Of a DNA stretch of 64,000 nt, positions 15,798-26,538 are shown piece by piece. Under the pieces are notes generated by a model. It was not told the DNA's origin and ran no database searches. It saw only the letters and a list, made by a program, of their open reading frames with translations. Numbering within the stretch: position 1 is the stretch's first letter; every line of letters starts with the position of its first letter. Both the position numbers and the translations under genes were made by a program. The DNA lies in the NCBI GenBank assembly GCA_024398635.1, contig JAKSIV010000001.1:1-64000 (forward strand), read 5' to 3'. The DNA is from Bacteroidaceae bacterium. GTDB lineage: Bacteria; Bacteroidota; Bacteroidia; Bacteroidales; Bacteroidaceae.

Positions 15798-17999
15798 CTA
15801 GAGATTCTCGTCGAAGAAGCGTAAAATCCTTGTGAAGAGGTGCTTGCGGTGGGCGAGACCGGTGATGCTGTGCTCCTTGCCGGGATAGACCTGCATATCG
15901 AAATCAACGCCTGCGTTAATCAGCGCCTCGATGTATGAGGCGGTGTTGCTGAAGAAGACGTTGTCATCATCCAGTCCGTGAACTATGAGCAGCTTGCCGT
16001 GCAGGCGGTTGATGCGGTCAATGGCCGATGCATCGTGATAGCCGTCGGCATTCTCCTTGGGCTGCTGCATGAAGCGCTCGGTGTAGGGAGCGTCGTAGTA
16101 GCGCCAATCGGTCACGGGAGCTACCGCTACGCCGCATTTGAATACCGGCGTACCTTCACTCATGGACATCAGCGTGTTGTAGCCGCCGTAGCTCCAACCC
16201 CAGATTGCAATGCGATCGGCATCGATGTAGGGGAGTGAGCCCAGATATTGGGCTGCAGCCACCTGATCCTGACTTTCCATCACGCCCAGATGCTTATAGG
16301 TCTGTTTCTTGAAATCAGCTCCACGACGTGCCGTACCGCGTCCGTCGACAACGGCAACTGCGTAACCTTTCTGCGTGAGCAGGGATTCAAATGCAGCTCC
16401 GGGATAGAATCCTGTGCCCCATTCGTTAAGAACCTCGTTTGATCCGGGACCACTGTACTGGTAAAGGATAAGTGGGCAGGGGTGCGATTCATCGGCATCG
16501 GCGGGTTTGACCATCCAACCGTAGAGAGTCGTGCTGTCAACAGTCTGGAAAGAGAAGGGTTCCTTCTGCGGAAGACCGTATTCAAGTACGGCCGATGCTA
16601 TATCCAGATTCTCCTCAATGGTGCGGAGCGTCTTGCCGGCGTTGGTGATTATCGATACGCGCGTGGGGGTACTCATATCGGACCATGAGTTGATAAAGTA
16701 TTTGCAGCCGGTACTGAAACGTGCGTGGCTGGTGCCTTTCTGGGGCGTCAATATCGTTTTCTTGCCTTTGGCGTCGATCTTCCAGACGGCGCAGTCATAC
16801 ATACCGGACTCATTGCTCTCGTAATAGACGGTGCCGCTCTTGGCATCGTATCCGTGGAGTGCCAGCACATCAAAATCACCCTTGGTAATCTGGCGCTTAA
16901 GCTGTCCCATCAGGTCATACAGGTAGAGATGACGATGACCGTCACGCTCGCTCTGCATGATGAATTGGTTGCCATAGAACTGGGTGTTCATGTACACGAA
17001 TTCGTCAAGGTAGCGCTCATCCTGCTCGCGTAGGGTGAGGGTGCATGCCGTGGAGCGTGGATTGGCGGAGTATATCTCCAGCTTGTTCTGGCTGCGGTTG
17101 AGCGTGAAAATGAAGAGATCATTGTCATCATTCTCTACGAATTTGATGCGCGGTATATAGGATGTGCTGTCTAATTTCAGGTCCATGTCACGGATAACCG
17201 AACTCTTGATATCGAAAGTGTGTACCGATACTTTGGAATTGGCGGCACCTGCGGTGGGATACTGCTGCGGCTTGTATGATACAAGTTCCTGAGAGTAGGC
17301 GTCGCGATCCGGACGTGTCAGGAAGAAAGGCAGCTCGTAGCCGGCTACGTTTGATTCGTCAAAGCGTATCCATGCCAGCATACGGCTGTCGGCGCTGAAC
17401 TCGTATGCGCGAACCAGTCCGAACTCCTCCTCGTATGCCCAGTCAGGGATACCGTTACGTACCTTTCCGAGCTCTCCGTCTTTGGTTACCTGTACTTCAG
17501 CATTGTTGAATAACAGCTTGACTATAAATATGTTATTGTTACGTACGAATGCTATGTTATGACCGTCAGGTGATATGGCAGGGACCTGTATGGGACCGCC
17601 TGTGGTGAGCGGGTCGATCTTGTTGTTACGGATGGTGAAGATATAATAATCGGCCGTGAATGAACGGCGGAATATCTTGCTTGAATTGGTCTGCAGGAGT
17701 ATGATATCCTCGGTAGGTGAGAGTATGAAATTCTCGAATTCGGGAATCCGTTCGCCGCGGGCTGTGCTCAGATTCAATATGGTATCGGTTACCTGGCCCG
17801 TCTTGAATGAGTGCTGAAGAATGAGTTGGCCGTCTTCGCTGGTCAGGTAATGCTCTCCGTCGGCCATCGGGGTGACCGATGATGCACCCTTGGCGTAGAA
17901 GGTGCCGTTCATTACGGTTGTGAGCGAGAGTTGTTTGTTCTGGGCCGACATCATGACACTGATGACGACGGTTGAGAGTATGATTGATATCTTTTTCAT
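15798..17999 (-). CDS. S9 family prolyl dipeptidyl peptidase (DPP IV type)
   Basis: The 733-aa protein has a signal peptide (cleavage near MMSAQ), a long beta-propeller region and a C-terminal alpha/beta-hydrolase. The nucleophile lies in GWSYGGY (Ser near 602), the Asp in HGLDDDNVFF and the His in GKEHSITG, the standard S9 triad order. DPP IV enzymes remove X-Pro or X-Ala dipeptides in the periplasm and help proteolytic Bacteroidales use peptides. Length is typical. It ends 78 nt from the NUMOD1 remnant and is 36 nt upstream-adjacent to the YrdC gene, possibly its own unit. Confidence 0.93.
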   Translation of the reverse strand: MKKISIILSTVVISVMMSAQNKQLSLTTVMNGTFYAKGASSVTPMADGEHYLTSEDGQLILQHSFKTGQVTDTILNLSTARGERIPEFENFILSPTEDIILLQTNSSKIFRRSFTADYYIFTIRNNKIDPLTTGGPIQVPAISPDGHNIAFVRNNNIFIVKLLFNNAEVQVTKDGELGKVRNGIPDWAYEEEFGLVRAYEFSADSRMLAWIRFDESNVAGYELPFFLTRPDRDAYSQELVSYKPQQYPTAGAANSKVSVHTFDIKSSVIRDMDLKLDSTSYIPRIKFVENDDNDLFIFTLNRSQNKLEIYSANPRSTACTLTLREQDERYLDEFVYMNTQFYGNQFIMQSERDGHRHLYLYDLMGQLKRQITKGDFDVLALHGYDAKSGTVYYESNESGMYDCAVWKIDAKGKKTILTPQKGTSHARFSTGCKYFINSWSDMSTPTRVSIITNAGKTLRTIEENLDIASAVLEYGLPQKEPFSFQTVDSTTLYGWMVKPADADESHPCPLILYQYSGPGSNEVLNEWGTGFYPGAAFESLLTQKGYAVAVVDGRGTARRGADFKKQTYKHLGVMESQDQVAAAQYLGSLPYIDADRIAIWGWSYGGYNTLMSMSEGTPVFKCGVAVAPVTDWRYYDAPYTERFMQQPKENADGYHDASAIDRINRLHGKLLIVHGLDDDNVFFSNTASYIEALINAGVDFDMQVYPGKEHSITGLAHRKHLFTRILRFFDENL

Positions 18000-18035
18000 A
18001 ATCTGTGAATTATGCTATTTTTCTTAATGCTTGTA

Positions 18036-18647
18036 TTACTCGTCAAGAATACCTTTTCCCTGACGTATTATCTCCTGGTCGCCGTCCACGCAATATACCA
18101 CGGTGGAGTACTCGAATCCTCCGGCTCCGCCATTGATTATCAGGTCCACGTCATCACCTAGACGCTCATCGATAAGCTCGGGATCGGTCAGGTAGCCTAT
18201 ATCATCCGATTCATCGTATGGAACGGTTGTGGAGAGCAGGGGAGCACCCAATTGGCGGCATATTTCACGCGTGATATCGTTGTCAGGTACGCGAATTCCC
18301 ACCTCTTTGCGGTTGCTGAATATCTTTGGTAGACGGCTGCCTGCACGCAGTACGAATGTAAAGGGACCGGGCAGGTTGCGTTTCATTGTCTTGAATGTGG
18401 CATTGTCTATCTGTACATACTGGCTTATGTCGCTCAGGTCATAGCAGACTATGGAGAAACGGTGCTTTTGCGGGTTCATTCCCTTGATCTTACAGATACG
18501 TTCTATGGGGCGCTCCTTGAGGGCGTGGCAGCCCAGAGCGTAGGCGGTATCCGTAGGGTAGACTATTACGCCTCCTCCGTTCAGAATGTCCAGAATGCGG
18601 TCTATATCGCGCTGGCTGGGATTCTTGTCATAAAGTCTGATCAGCAT
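18036..18647 (-). CDS. YrdC/Sua5/YciO-family protein, likely threonylcarbamoyl-AMP synthase
   Basis: The 203-aa protein is a single YrdC domain: [15 protein letters not shown] near the N-terminus, the Lys-rich nucleotide site, PGPFTFVL and GIRVPDN. The extra Sua5 C-terminal domain is absent. Enzymes of this type make threonylcarbamoyl-AMP from threonine, bicarbonate and ATP for t6A37 in tRNA; YciO paralogs are less well defined, and Bacteroidales often have both. The start overlaps the end of miaA by 7 nt, linking two tRNA position-37 modification genes in one transcript. Confidence 0.85.
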   Translation of the reverse strand: MLIRLYDKNPSQRDIDRILDILNGGGVIVYPTDTAYALGCHALKERPIERICKIKGMNPQKHRFSIVCYDLSDISQYVQIDNATFKTMKRNLPGPFTFVLRAGSRLPKIFSNRKEVGIRVPDNDITREICRQLGAPLLSTTVPYDESDDIGYLTDPELIDERLGDDVDLIINGGAGGFEYSTVVYCVDGDQEIIRQGKGILDE

Positions 18648-19561
18648 CTCTTCTCCTTTATATAATCTATTATAGCCGATACATCATCAGGGTTAAACCA
18701 ACGGGTCTCCTGATCACGTTTGAACCATGTCATCTGCTTACGTGAGTAGATACGCGTGTTCTGCTTTATCTTTTCTACGGCAAATTCCAGCGTCCAGGGC
18801 TTGCCGTCGGGCGTAAGCTCTCCGTCCATCCAGCTGAAAAGCTCCTTCATTCCCACTGTATTGAGCGAGTTGAGCCCCTTATGCGGGTACATGCGGCGTG
18901 CCTCATCAAGCAGACCGTTTTCAATCATCAGGTCAACACGGCGGTTTATGCGCTCGTAAAGCTCTTCACGCGGACGTGTGAGCCCTATGCGTATGATATT
19001 GAAGGGACGCTGTGCTTTCTGGCCCTTGCGCAAATCAGAGTAGGGATGTCCGGTCAGATAGCATACCTCCAGAGCGTGCAGGACACGCTTGGGATTCTTG
19101 CGGTCAACCTCCTTGTAATAGGCCGGATCCAGTATCTTTAGCTCCTGGACAAGATTCTCCAACCCTTCGTTGTGATAACGCTCCAGAAGCGGCAGACGGA
19201 TATCGTCGGGAATGGTGGGAATCTGGTCTATACCATAGCAGAGGGAGTCAATGTACATCATTGAGCCGCCCGTGACAAGCAGTATGTCGTGGTCTTTGAA
19301 AAGTTTTTCTGTGAGCTTTAGTACGTCCTCTTCATACCTGGCTGCACTGTAGTAGTCATCAAGTCCAAGGTTTCCTACAAGATAATGCTCCGCACGTGCC
19401 CTTTCGGCAGGAGTAGGGGCTGCCGTACAAATGGGAATGTCGGCATACATCTGCCTTGAATCGGCCGATATGATGGGAGTATGAAAAAAATCGGCGAGGG
19501 TCAGACACAATTCAGTCTTACCCACGCCGGTAGGTCCAAGTATGACTACGAGATTCTTCAC
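18641..19561 (-). CDS. miaA: tRNA dimethylallyltransferase
   Basis: The 306-aa cytoplasmic enzyme transfers a dimethylallyl group to A37 of tRNAs reading U-starting codons. Visible marks are the P-loop GPTGVGKT (about 9-16), SADSRQMY, the [10 protein letters not shown] segment and [18 protein letters not shown] at the end. The start is GTG, and the stop of the preceding gene lies immediately before it. The 3' end overlaps the YrdC gene by 7 nt. It sits in the minus-strand run with the lipid A genes, a common Bacteroidales order. Confidence 0.96.
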   Translation of the reverse strand: MKNLVVILGPTGVGKTELCLTLADFFHTPIISADSRQMYADIPICTAAPTPAERARAEHYLVGNLGLDDYYSAARYEEDVLKLTEKLFKDHDILLVTGGSMMYIDSLCYGIDQIPTIPDDIRLPLLERYHNEGLENLVQELKILDPAYYKEVDRKNPKRVLHALEVCYLTGHPYSDLRKGQKAQRPFNIIRIGLTRPREELYERINRRVDLMIENGLLDEARRMYPHKGLNSLNTVGMKELFSWMDGELTPDGKPWTLEFAVEKIKQNTRIYSRKQMTWFKRDQETRWFNPDDVSAIIDYIKEKRC

Positions 19562-20131
19562 TTAATAAAGGTCGTCAATGGAATCCAGGCTTACAGTGCC
19601 TCCTCCTTCGCCGCCTTCCATGCCGAAACCTTCCTCGTCAAGCTCATCGGACTCGAACCCTTCGTCACCGTAGAAGTTCTCATCAACGTCAAGAACGGGA
19701 TTGGCCTTGGCTATCTCGTCAAAATCAATGGTCTGCTGGGGCGGGTTGCCCTGGCTTGCGGTGCAGACGGCTTCTTTGAGAGTCTTGCCTGTGATAATCT
19801 CCTTTAATTCAATGAAAAAGCAACGTTCTGCTAAAGGATCGAAAACGTAAATCAGACGTTGCTTTTCGTCCTCAATCAGCTCATCCAGAGGAGTGCCGGC
19901 CATAACGAAACTATCCACCTCGGAGCTGGTGTTCATCTCCTCACGGGTAATCTCTTCACGCTTCTCCCAGTTGTCCTCACAGATAAAGAACGATGTAATC
20001 TGGTCATCGGGATATCCTACAGATTTCAGAATAGCATTGCTGAAATCCAGGAATGACGCTGATGAATTGATCTGGATCTCACGATAGAAGTCATCGACCT
20101 CATCGGAAATGAAAATGAATCTGTAAATCAT
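19562..20131 (-). CDS. pRiA4b ORF-3-like (IS1096 TnpR-like) family protein
   Basis: The 189-aa protein starts YRFIFISDEVDDFYREI and contains FLDFSNAILKSVGY, the fold seen in the pRiA4b ORF-3 family, then an acidic, low-complexity C-terminus ending with VSLDSIDDLY. Despite the family name it is a conserved housekeeping neighbour of lpxA and miaA in Bacteroidales, not a mobile-element gene. The function is unknown. It is 15 nt from lpxA and directly abuts miaA, so it is in the operon. Confidence 0.8.
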   Translation of the reverse strand: MIYRFIFISDEVDDFYREIQINSSASFLDFSNAILKSVGYPDDQITSFFICEDNWEKREEITREEMNTSSEVDSFVMAGTPLDELIEDEKQRLIYVFDPLAERCFFIELKEIITGKTLKEAVCTASQGNPPQQTIDFDEIAKANPVLDVDENFYGDEGFESDELDEEGFGMEGGEGGGTVSLDSIDDLY

Positions 20132-20146
20132 ATCGTTATTTCTTTG

Positions 20147-20920
20147 TCAGTCTCTAATTATACCTCTCTCGGAACTCTCAATGAAGTTTACGATGTACTG
20201 CACTTCGGGATACTTGAAAATAGGATCCTCCTTGATGGCAGCCATTGCCTGACTTACATTCAGACCGTTCTGATAAATGATGCGATAGGCGTTGTGAATG
20301 GCCTCGATGGTCTCATTGGGGAAATTCCTGCGGCGCAGTCCTACAATATTCAGACCGGCATAGATTACCGGATGACGTCCGCCTATTACGTAGGGCGGGA
20401 TATCCTTGCTGCAGCCTGAACCTCCCTGAATCATTACGTGACCGCCTATGTGGCAGAACTGGTGTACCAGAACGCATGCGCTCAAGATGGCAAAGTCATC
20501 AATTACAACCTCACCGGCAATCTTGGTGCTGTTGCCCAGAATGCAGTTGTTGCCGATGACGCAGTCGTGGGCAACATGCATATTCTCCATCAGGAGGTTG
20601 TTGCTGCCTACGATGGTCTTACCCTTGGAGGCTGTGCCGCGGTTGATGGTCACGTTCTCGCGGATGCGGTTGTTGTCGCCAATCTCGGCGGTGGTATCCT
20701 CACCGCGGAACTTAAGGTCCTGCGGAATGCCGCCTATGACGGCTCCCGGATGAATCTGGTTGCCGTTACCTATGCGTGAACCGTACATGATGTTCACGTG
20801 GGGCATGATTATGTTGTTGTCACCGATCACCACGTTCTTGTCAATGAAACAGAACGGACCTATCTCGACGTTCTCACCTATCTGGGCGGAGGGGTCAACG
20901 TATGCAAGCTGACTTATCAT
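20147..20920 (-). CDS. lpxA: UDP-N-acetylglucosamine acyltransferase
   Basis: The 257-aa cytoplasmic enzyme adds a 3-hydroxyacyl chain from ACP to UDP-GlcNAc, the first step of lipid A synthesis. The N-terminal two thirds are hexapeptide repeats of the left-handed beta helix (ISQLAYVDPSAQIGENVEIG), and the catalytic His lies in HVAHDCVIGN. The C-terminal helical part RIIYQNGLNVSQAMAAI is normal. The start codon overlaps the stop of lpxC-fabZ (TGATG), so translation is probably coupled. Confidence 0.97.
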   Translation of the reverse strand: MISQLAYVDPSAQIGENVEIGPFCFIDKNVVIGDNNIIMPHVNIMYGSRIGNGNQIHPGAVIGGIPQDLKFRGEDTTAEIGDNNRIRENVTINRGTASKGKTIVGSNNLLMENMHVAHDCVIGNNCILGNSTKIAGEVVIDDFAILSACVLVHQFCHIGGHVMIQGGSGCSKDIPPYVIGGRHPVIYAGLNIVGLRRRNFPNETIEAIHNAYRIIYQNGLNVSQAMAAIKEDPIFKYPEVQYIVNFIESSERGIIRD

Positions 20921-22311
20921 CAGTTGTTATCTTTTTTCATTATTTGTACCATGAATTCCGACTCAGCTACAAGTTTGTCGGCTACGAAGGCGTATCCCTT
21001 GAGTGACAGTATGTTATGGCGTATCGGAGCGGTCCTTATCACACGCATCAGAAGGGTGTCGCCGGGAACTACGGCCTGGCGGAAACGGGTGTTGTCAATC
21101 TTGATGAACATGGCCTCGTAATCCTTGGGCTCTCCTGTAATCTGCAGTGCCAGGGTGCCTCCCAGCTGGGCCATTGCCTCAATTATGAGTACGCCCGGCA
21201 TGATGGGGTGCTCGGGGAAATGTCCTGCAAAGAAGAACTCGTTGTTGGTGACGTTCTTGACACCCTCGGCGTAGAGGTCTGTGAGTGTGATTACCTTGTC
21301 AAGCAGCTGCATCGGGAAGCGGTGCGGCATGATGGCCTGTATCTGCTGCAGGTTCATTACCGGCGGTACGGACGGATCATATGCGGGTGCCTGGACATCA
21401 TTCAGTATGATGTTCTTGCGCAGAATGCGTGCAAACTTGTTGTTGATGGTGTGTCCCGGACGTGTGGCAATGATGCGGCCCTTGATGGGTTTGCCTACCA
21501 GCGCCAGGTCTCCTATTATGTCCAGCAGTTTGTGGCGTGCCGGTTCGTTATCCCACTGCAGGGGTTTGTGCATGATGTAGCCGCGTTTGGTGGCATCCAT
21601 CGATTGTACTCCCATTACCGCGCATATCTTGTCATAGCGCTCCTGGGGCATCTCACGCTCATAGATAACTATTGCGTTGTCCAGGTCACCTCCCTTGATG
21701 AGACCTGCGTCCAAAAGGGACTCAATCTCACGTACGAATACGAATGTGCGGCTCTTGGCAATCTCTGTGGGGAAGTCATTCATATCGTCCAGTGATGCGT
21801 ACTGGTTGTACAGGATCTTTGAATCGTATGATATGAGCACGTTAACGCTGAATTCGTTGTCGGGAAGCAGGATGATGGATGAGCCTGTAGTCTCGTCCTT
21901 TACCTCTATCTTGTTCTTGACTACGTAGAAATCCTTGAGAGCATCCAGCTCCTTGATTCCCACGCGCTGTATGTTCTCCACATATTCGATGGCACTGCCG
22001 TCCAGAATAGGGAATTCGGGGCCGTTCACCTCCATGTGGCAGTTGTCTATGCCTGCTGCGTAAAGGGCGGCCAAGGCGTGTTCTACAGTGCTTACCTTTA
22101 CATTGCCCTTGAACAGTACTGTACCGCGCTGGGTCTCCCGTACATTCTCTGCAAACGCTTCAATTATGGGCTGACTCTCCAGGTCAGTTCTCTGTATCTT
22201 GTAACCGTAGTCTGCCGGAGCGGGATTGAATGTGACAGTCACCTCAAGGCCTGTGTGCAGGCCCTTGCCGCTCAGTGAGAAACTACTCTTTAAAGTCTTC
22301 TGTTTGTACAT
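20920..22311 (-). CDS. lpxC-fabZ: Bifunctional LpxC deacetylase / FabZ dehydratase
   Basis: The 463-aa fusion is characteristic of Bacteroidota. Residues 1 to about 300 form LpxC, the zinc enzyme for the committed step of lipid A, with zinc ligands in [10 protein letters not shown] and [10 protein letters not shown]. Residues from about 320 form FabZ, the 3-hydroxyacyl-ACP dehydratase of fatty-acid synthesis, with [12 protein letters not shown] (catalytic His) and [20 protein letters not shown] (catalytic Glu). Joining the two enzymes that compete for 3-hydroxyacyl-ACP fixes their ratio. It lies 22 nt after lpxD. Confidence 0.97.
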   Translation of the reverse strand: MYKQKTLKSSFSLSGKGLHTGLEVTVTFNPAPADYGYKIQRTDLESQPIIEAFAENVRETQRGTVLFKGNVKVSTVEHALAALYAAGIDNCHMEVNGPEFPILDGSAIEYVENIQRVGIKELDALKDFYVVKNKIEVKDETTGSSIILLPDNEFSVNVLISYDSKILYNQYASLDDMNDFPTEIAKSRTFVFVREIESLLDAGLIKGGDLDNAIVIYEREMPQERYDKICAVMGVQSMDATKRGYIMHKPLQWDNEPARHKLLDIIGDLALVGKPIKGRIIATRPGHTINNKFARILRKNIILNDVQAPAYDPSVPPVMNLQQIQAIMPHRFPMQLLDKVITLTDLYAEGVKNVTNNEFFFAGHFPEHPIMPGVLIIEAMAQLGGTLALQITGEPKDYEAMFIKIDNTRFRQAVVPGDTLLMRVIRTAPIRHNILSLKGYAFVADKLVAESEFMVQIMKKDNN

Positions 22312-22333
22312 GTTATGATATTCGTCTTAAAGC

Positions 22334-23377
22334 TTACTTGCCTGCAAGTTTCGCTTTCAGTTCTTCTATTTCCTTTTCAAGCTGACGGATAGTTTTGCTT
22401 ATTTCCGGCAGGTCTCTGTAAATGAGTGACGAGCGCAGGAAATTGCGGTATCCGATAGCCGGATAACCCATCAGGGTTTCACCGTCTGCGGCGCTGCTTA
22501 TGACACCGGTCTTGGCGGCTAAATTAACCTTGTCACCGATGGTGAGGTGTCCTGATATGCCGCTCTGGCCTCCTATCATGCACCATGAACCCACTTTTGT
22601 CGAACCGGCTATTCCGGACTGGGCTGAAATGACGGTGTTGGCACCAACCTCGACGTTGTGCGCCACCTGGACCATGTTGTCAAGCTTGACACCCTTACGG
22701 ACTACCGTACGTCCCATTGTTGAGCGGTCGATGCATGTGTTGGCACCTATTTCGACGTCATCCTCGAGTTCGGCAATACCTATCTGCGGTATCTTGTCAT
22801 AGCCGTTTGGCGTGGGTGCGAAACCGAATCCGTCGGCACCGACCACGCTGCCTGCGTGCAGGATGCAGCGGTTGCCAATCTTGCAGGCGTAGTAAACGGT
22901 AACATGGGGATACAGTATGCAGTCAGAACCTACAGTTGCACCTTCACCTATCGTTACGAGCGGATATATCTGGGTGTTGTCACCTATGACAGCGCCGTCT
23001 TCAACCACCGAGAACGGGCCGATATAGACGTTCTTGCCTATCTTGGCCTTCTCTGAAACCGATGCAAGTGAACTTATTCCGGTCTTGGCCGGTTTCATGG
23101 ATGAATATAATGACATCAGCTTGGCCAGGCTCTCGTATGCGTTGTCAACTCTGATGAGAGTGGCGCTTACGGGCTGATCAGGCTTGAAATCCTTGTTGAC
23201 AAGGACTATGCTTGACTGGGTTGAGTACAGGTATTGGGTGTATTTTACGTTTGAAAGGAATGAAAGTGCACCGGGTACACCTTCCTCTATTTTTGCGAAA
23301 GTATGGACGGAGGCATTCTCATTACCGTCAACGGTGCCTCCAAGAAATTCCGCAATCTGTTTCGCTGTAAACTCCAT
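22334..23377 (-). CDS. lpxD: UDP-3-O-acyl-glucosamine N-acyltransferase
   Basis: The 347-aa enzyme carries out the third step of lipid A synthesis, adding the N-linked acyl chain. It has the N-terminal uridine-binding domain ([17 protein letters not shown]), a hexapeptide beta helix from about residue 100, the catalytic His region [14 protein letters not shown], and a C-terminal helix ([14 protein letters not shown]). It is the first lipid A gene of the run; a TATATTTG box lies in the 26-nt gap after pyrF, so this set may have its own start point. Confidence 0.97.
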   Translation of the reverse strand: MEFTAKQIAEFLGGTVDGNENASVHTFAKIEEGVPGALSFLSNVKYTQYLYSTQSSIVLVNKDFKPDQPVSATLIRVDNAYESLAKLMSLYSSMKPAKTGISSLASVSEKAKIGKNVYIGPFSVVEDGAVIGDNTQIYPLVTIGEGATVGSDCILYPHVTVYYACKIGNRCILHAGSVVGADGFGFAPTPNGYDKIPQIGIAELEDDVEIGANTCIDRSTMGRTVVRKGVKLDNMVQVAHNVEVGANTVISAQSGIAGSTKVGSWCMIGGQSGISGHLTIGDKVNLAAKTGVISSAADGETLMGYPAIGYRNFLRSSLIYRDLPEISKTIRQLEKEIEELKAKLAGK

Positions 23378-23403
23378 CGTTCTGTAAGTTTTCTACAATA
23401 AGG

Positions 23404-24240
23404 TTACAAATATACTACTTTTTTATTTAAGAAAGCGGACATTTCCTGCTGAACCTCTTTTGCCTTTTCACGGGCTACTGCGGCAAAGTTTTCGCTCTTG
23501 TCGGCGTAAATGATTGCGCGGCTGCTGTTTACTATGAGCCCGCACTTGCTGTTAAGGCCGTATTTGCAGACTTCGGCAAGTGATCCGCCCTGTGCTCCGA
23601 TGCCCGGAACCAGCAGGAAACTGTCGGGAACGGTCTTACGGATGTCTGTAAGCATCTGGGCACGGGTTGCACCTACTACATACATCATGTTATCGGGATT
23701 TCCGCCCCATTCAAGTGATTTGTGCAGCACTTTCTGATACAGAGGCGTGCCCTGTGCATCCTCTATGTACTGGAAATCATTGGCACCCTTGTTGCTGGTA
23801 AGGGCAAGCAGGATTACCCAACGTCCGTCATGGCCCAGGAACGGTGTGAAGCTGTCCTCACCCATATACGGCGCAACCGTAACGGCATCCACATTCATCT
23901 CGGTAAAGAAGCTGTCTGCGTACATCATCGATGTGTTGCCTATATCTCCGCGTTTGGCATCGGCAATGATGAACTGGTCCGGATAATTGGTACGTATATA
24001 ATCAATTGTCTTGTAGAGGGCCTGCATGCCTTTCAGTCCGGTACTCTCATAGAATGCCATATTGGGCTTGTATGCGATGCAATAGTCTGCGGTGGCGTCT
24101 ATGATGGCCTTGTTGAATGCAAACACCGGGTCCTGTTCTTTGAGCAGGTGCTCTGGAATCTTCCTGATGTCTGTGTCGAGTCCCACACAGAGGAATGATT
24201 TTTTGCGTTTGATGTTGGCGTAGAGCTCGTCTCTTGTCAT
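23404..24240 (-). CDS. pyrF: Orotidine-5'-phosphate decarboxylase, type 2
   Basis: The 278-aa enzyme makes UMP from OMP. The catalytic Lys-Asp motif is in [13 protein letters not shown], the phosphate-binding part in VPGIGAQGG, and the length fits the longer type 2 family. It lies between prfA (22 nt) and lpxD (26 nt) on the same strand, a conserved Bacteroidales arrangement with no obvious functional link. Confidence 0.96.
   Translation of the reverse strand: MTRDELYANIKRKKSFLCVGLDTDIRKIPEHLLKEQDPVFAFNKAIIDATADYCIAYKPNMAFYESTGLKGMQALYKTIDYIRTNYPDQFIIADAKRGDIGNTSMMYADSFFTEMNVDAVTVAPYMGEDSFTPFLGHDGRWVILLALTSNKGANDFQYIEDAQGTPLYQKVLHKSLEWGGNPDNMMYVVGATRAQMLTDIRKTVPDSFLLVPGIGAQGGSLAEVCKYGLNSKCGLIVNSSRAIIYADKSENFAAVAREKAKEVQQEMSAFLNKKVVYL
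23407..23414 (-). promoter_or_regulatory. -7 box upstream of lpxD
   Basis: TATATTTG on the minus strand, 30 nt before the lpxD start and overlapping the end of pyrF. The -33 element is weak. Confidence 0.35.
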
Positions 24241-24262
24241 ATCTTGTGATTTTGAAATTTCT

Positions 24263-25372
24263 TTACATTTCGGCTTCTTTCATGCGCTCCGCATTCTCGG
24301 CGATGGTAAGCTGGTCAATGCACTCCTGTATATCACCGTTCATGAAAGCCGGCAGATTGTAAATTGTGTAATTGATACGGTGGTCGGTTATGCGACCCTG
24401 CGGGAAATTGTAGGTGCGTATCTTGGCCGATCGGTCTCCGGTTGATACCATGGTCTTGCGACGGGCTGCGATGTCATCCATATATTTCTGATGCTCGCGG
24501 TCATAAATCATGGTGCGCAGGCGTGAAAGCGCACGCTCCTTGTTCTTGGGCTGGTCACGGGTTTCGGTACACTCGATGAGTATCTCCTCAACCACTCCGG
24601 TGTTGGGATTTTTCCAATTATAGCGGAGCCTTACACCGGACTCGACCTTGTTTACGTTCTGTCCTCCTGCGCCACCGCTGCGGAATGTGTCCCATTTGAT
24701 TTCGCCCTCGTTTATCTCAACCTCAAAGGCATCGGCCTCCGGCAGCACGGCAACCGTTGCTGCCGATGTGTGGATGCGCCCCTGGGTCTCGGTTACCGGT
24801 ACACGTTGTACACGATGTACTCCTGACTCATATTTGAGCGTACCGTAGACCTTCTCGCCGGTTACGGTGAATATAATCTCCTTGAATCCGCCTGCAGCTC
24901 CTTCCGAGCATGATGATACGGCATATTTCCAGCCTTTGGCCTCACAGAACTTGCAGTACATGCGGAACAAGTCTCCCGCAAACAGTGCAGCTTCATCACC
25001 TCCGGTGCCGCCGCGAATCTCCATTATCACATCCTTGTCATCCTGTGGATCGGCAGGTATGAGCATCTGCTTTATCTCCTCCTCAAGCTGGGGCAGACGT
25101 GCATTGGCGCTGTCAAGCTCCTCACGTGCCATCTGGCGCATCTCGGGGTCATTCTCAGAGAGAAGTTCACGTGCCTCCTCAATGCTTTTTTGCAGCTGTA
25201 TGTACTCCTTGCGGGCTGCAACCACAGGTTCCAGGTCACGGTACTCACGGTTCAGCTTTACGAACCGTTTCATATCGGCTATCACGGACGGGTCTGTTAT
25301 GAGCAGACTAACCTCCTGGAAGCGGGCCTCCAGACCGTCAAGTTTGTCAAGCAGACTCTCTGTTGCAGCCAT
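24263..25372 (-). CDS. prfA: Peptide chain release factor 1
   Basis: The 369-aa factor reads UAA and UAG stop codons on the ribosome. The GGQ motif that triggers peptide release is in [13 protein letters not shown], and the codon-recognition tripeptide PVT is in [12 protein letters not shown]. The gene begins 3 nt after the stop of the 2-hydroxyacid dehydrogenase, so the two are cotranscribed. Confidence 0.97.
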   Translation of the reverse strand: MAATESLLDKLDGLEARFQEVSLLITDPSVIADMKRFVKLNREYRDLEPVVAARKEYIQLQKSIEEARELLSENDPEMRQMAREELDSANARLPQLEEEIKQMLIPADPQDDKDVIMEIRGGTGGDEAALFAGDLFRMYCKFCEAKGWKYAVSSCSEGAAGGFKEIIFTVTGEKVYGTLKYESGVHRVQRVPVTETQGRIHTSAATVAVLPEADAFEVEINEGEIKWDTFRSGGAGGQNVNKVESGVRLRYNWKNPNTGVVEEILIECTETRDQPKNKERALSRLRTMIYDREHQKYMDDIAARRKTMVSTGDRSAKIRTYNFPQGRITDHRINYTIYNLPAFMNGDIQECIDQLTIAENAERMKEAEM

Positions 25373-25375
25373 ATG

Positions 25376-26353
25376 TCATCTCTTTTTTACGTCGTTTACG
25401 TACGCAACCGGTCCTCCTTCATAGAAGTTGATGATGTTGCGTGACACATACTCTGCCATCTCATTGCGTACGTCATAGGTCTGAGTGCCTACGTGCGGGG
25501 TGATGACGGCATTCTCACAGGCCAGGATCTCGGGGCTTACCTTGTCGCCGAACTCAAAGACATCCAGTCCGGCACCCCAAATGCGCTTCTCCTTAAGGGC
25601 CTGTGCCAGTGCGAGTTCATCGACAATTGGTCCGCGGGCTGTATTTACCAGGATTGCGGTAGGTTTCATCATCTCAATCTGCTCCTTGCTTATGAGATGC
25701 CATGTCTCCTTGGAGTACGGTACGTTGACTGAAATAAAGTCTGATGTCCTGAGCAGCTCCTCAAAATCAACGTATGTGGCATCATACTGCTGTTCAATCT
25801 CGGGACTTACACGGTGACGGTTATGGTATATGACCTTCATACAGCTGGCCTTGGCGCGGCGTGCAAGTGCCTGTCCAATGCGTCCCATGCCCAGGATTCC
25901 CAGTGTCTTGCCTCCCAGGGAGTATCCCAGATTTGCAAGAAGAGTCCATTCCGGTGCTCCGGGTATGCGCAGACGGCGGTCTACGTCGGTGATGCGGCGT
26001 GCCACTGCAAGCATGAGTCCGAATGCGAGATCTGCTGTGGGCTCAGTTACGGGACCGGGGGTGTTCGTGACAGCGATGCCAAGCTCCGTTGCGGCGGGAA
26101 TATCTATATTGTCAAATCCTACGGCGTAGTTGCTCACCAGTTCCAGACTGGGCAGGCCGCGTTCCATAAGCTTGCGGTCAACCGGAAAGTTGAACATGGA
26201 CTGCAGCACGTCATATTCGGGGAGCATCTCGTAAACTTCATCGTACGTGAATGTCTCACGGCCTTCGGGCGGGAAGGTTACATCATATTTCCTTATCAGT
26301 TCCGCATAACCTGTGCGGAACATATTGTATGTTACCAGAACACGCTTTTTCAT
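25376..26353 (-). CDS. D-isomer-specific 2-hydroxyacid dehydrogenase
   Basis: The 325-aa NAD(P)-dependent enzyme has the Rossmann motif GILGMGRIGQALARRAKA, the substrate and catalytic Arg region VNTARGPIVDE, and the catalytic His in PHVGTQTYDVRNEMA. The sequence is closest in style to glyoxylate/hydroxypyruvate reductases, but the natural substrate cannot be assigned. It is the first gene of the minus-strand run and has a TATCTTTG box 21 nt upstream. Confidence 0.9.
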   Translation of the reverse strand: MKKRVLVTYNMFRTGYAELIRKYDVTFPPEGRETFTYDEVYEMLPEYDVLQSMFNFPVDRKLMERGLPSLELVSNYAVGFDNIDIPAATELGIAVTNTPGPVTEPTADLAFGLMLAVARRITDVDRRLRIPGAPEWTLLANLGYSLGGKTLGILGMGRIGQALARRAKASCMKVIYHNRHRVSPEIEQQYDATYVDFEELLRTSDFISVNVPYSKETWHLISKEQIEMMKPTAILVNTARGPIVDELALAQALKEKRIWGAGLDVFEFGDKVSPEILACENAVITPHVGTQTYDVRNEMAEYVSRNIINFYEGGPVAYVNDVKKR

Positions 26354-26373
26354 AACTGTTTTTTGCAGATTGG

Positions 26374-26381
26374 CAAAGATA
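26374..26381 (-). promoter_or_regulatory. -7 box at the head of the dehydrogenase-prfA-pyrF run
   Basis: TATCTTTG on the minus strand, 20 nt before the start at 26353. No -33 element at the ideal spacing; ATTG lies 16 nt away. Confidence 0.4.
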
Positions 26382-26505
26382 CTGCAAGTTGGGTGGACAA
26401 TGAAGAAGTTAACTTATTTTTTATCCACAGGCAGGACTATCTGTAAGCAAAGCTTAAAGATACTTAAGAATACTCTAGGAAAGGTTATTTTTACTGTGGT
26501 TTTGC

Positions 26506-26513
26506 TATATTTG
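26506..26513 (+). promoter_or_regulatory. -7 box upstream of the GH9 gene
   Basis: TATATTTG matches TAnnTTTG and lies 25 nt before the ATG at 26539. The -33 element is weak. It could drive the GH9 gene and the export locus after it. Confidence 0.45.
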
Positions 26514-26538
26514 CATACTAGCCAACAAATGAAAACTT

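Noticed and set aside
21016..21795. A 259-codon plus-strand frame opposite lpxC-fabZ
   Set aside because: It is antisense to an essential gene with all catalytic motifs present and shows no domain of its own.
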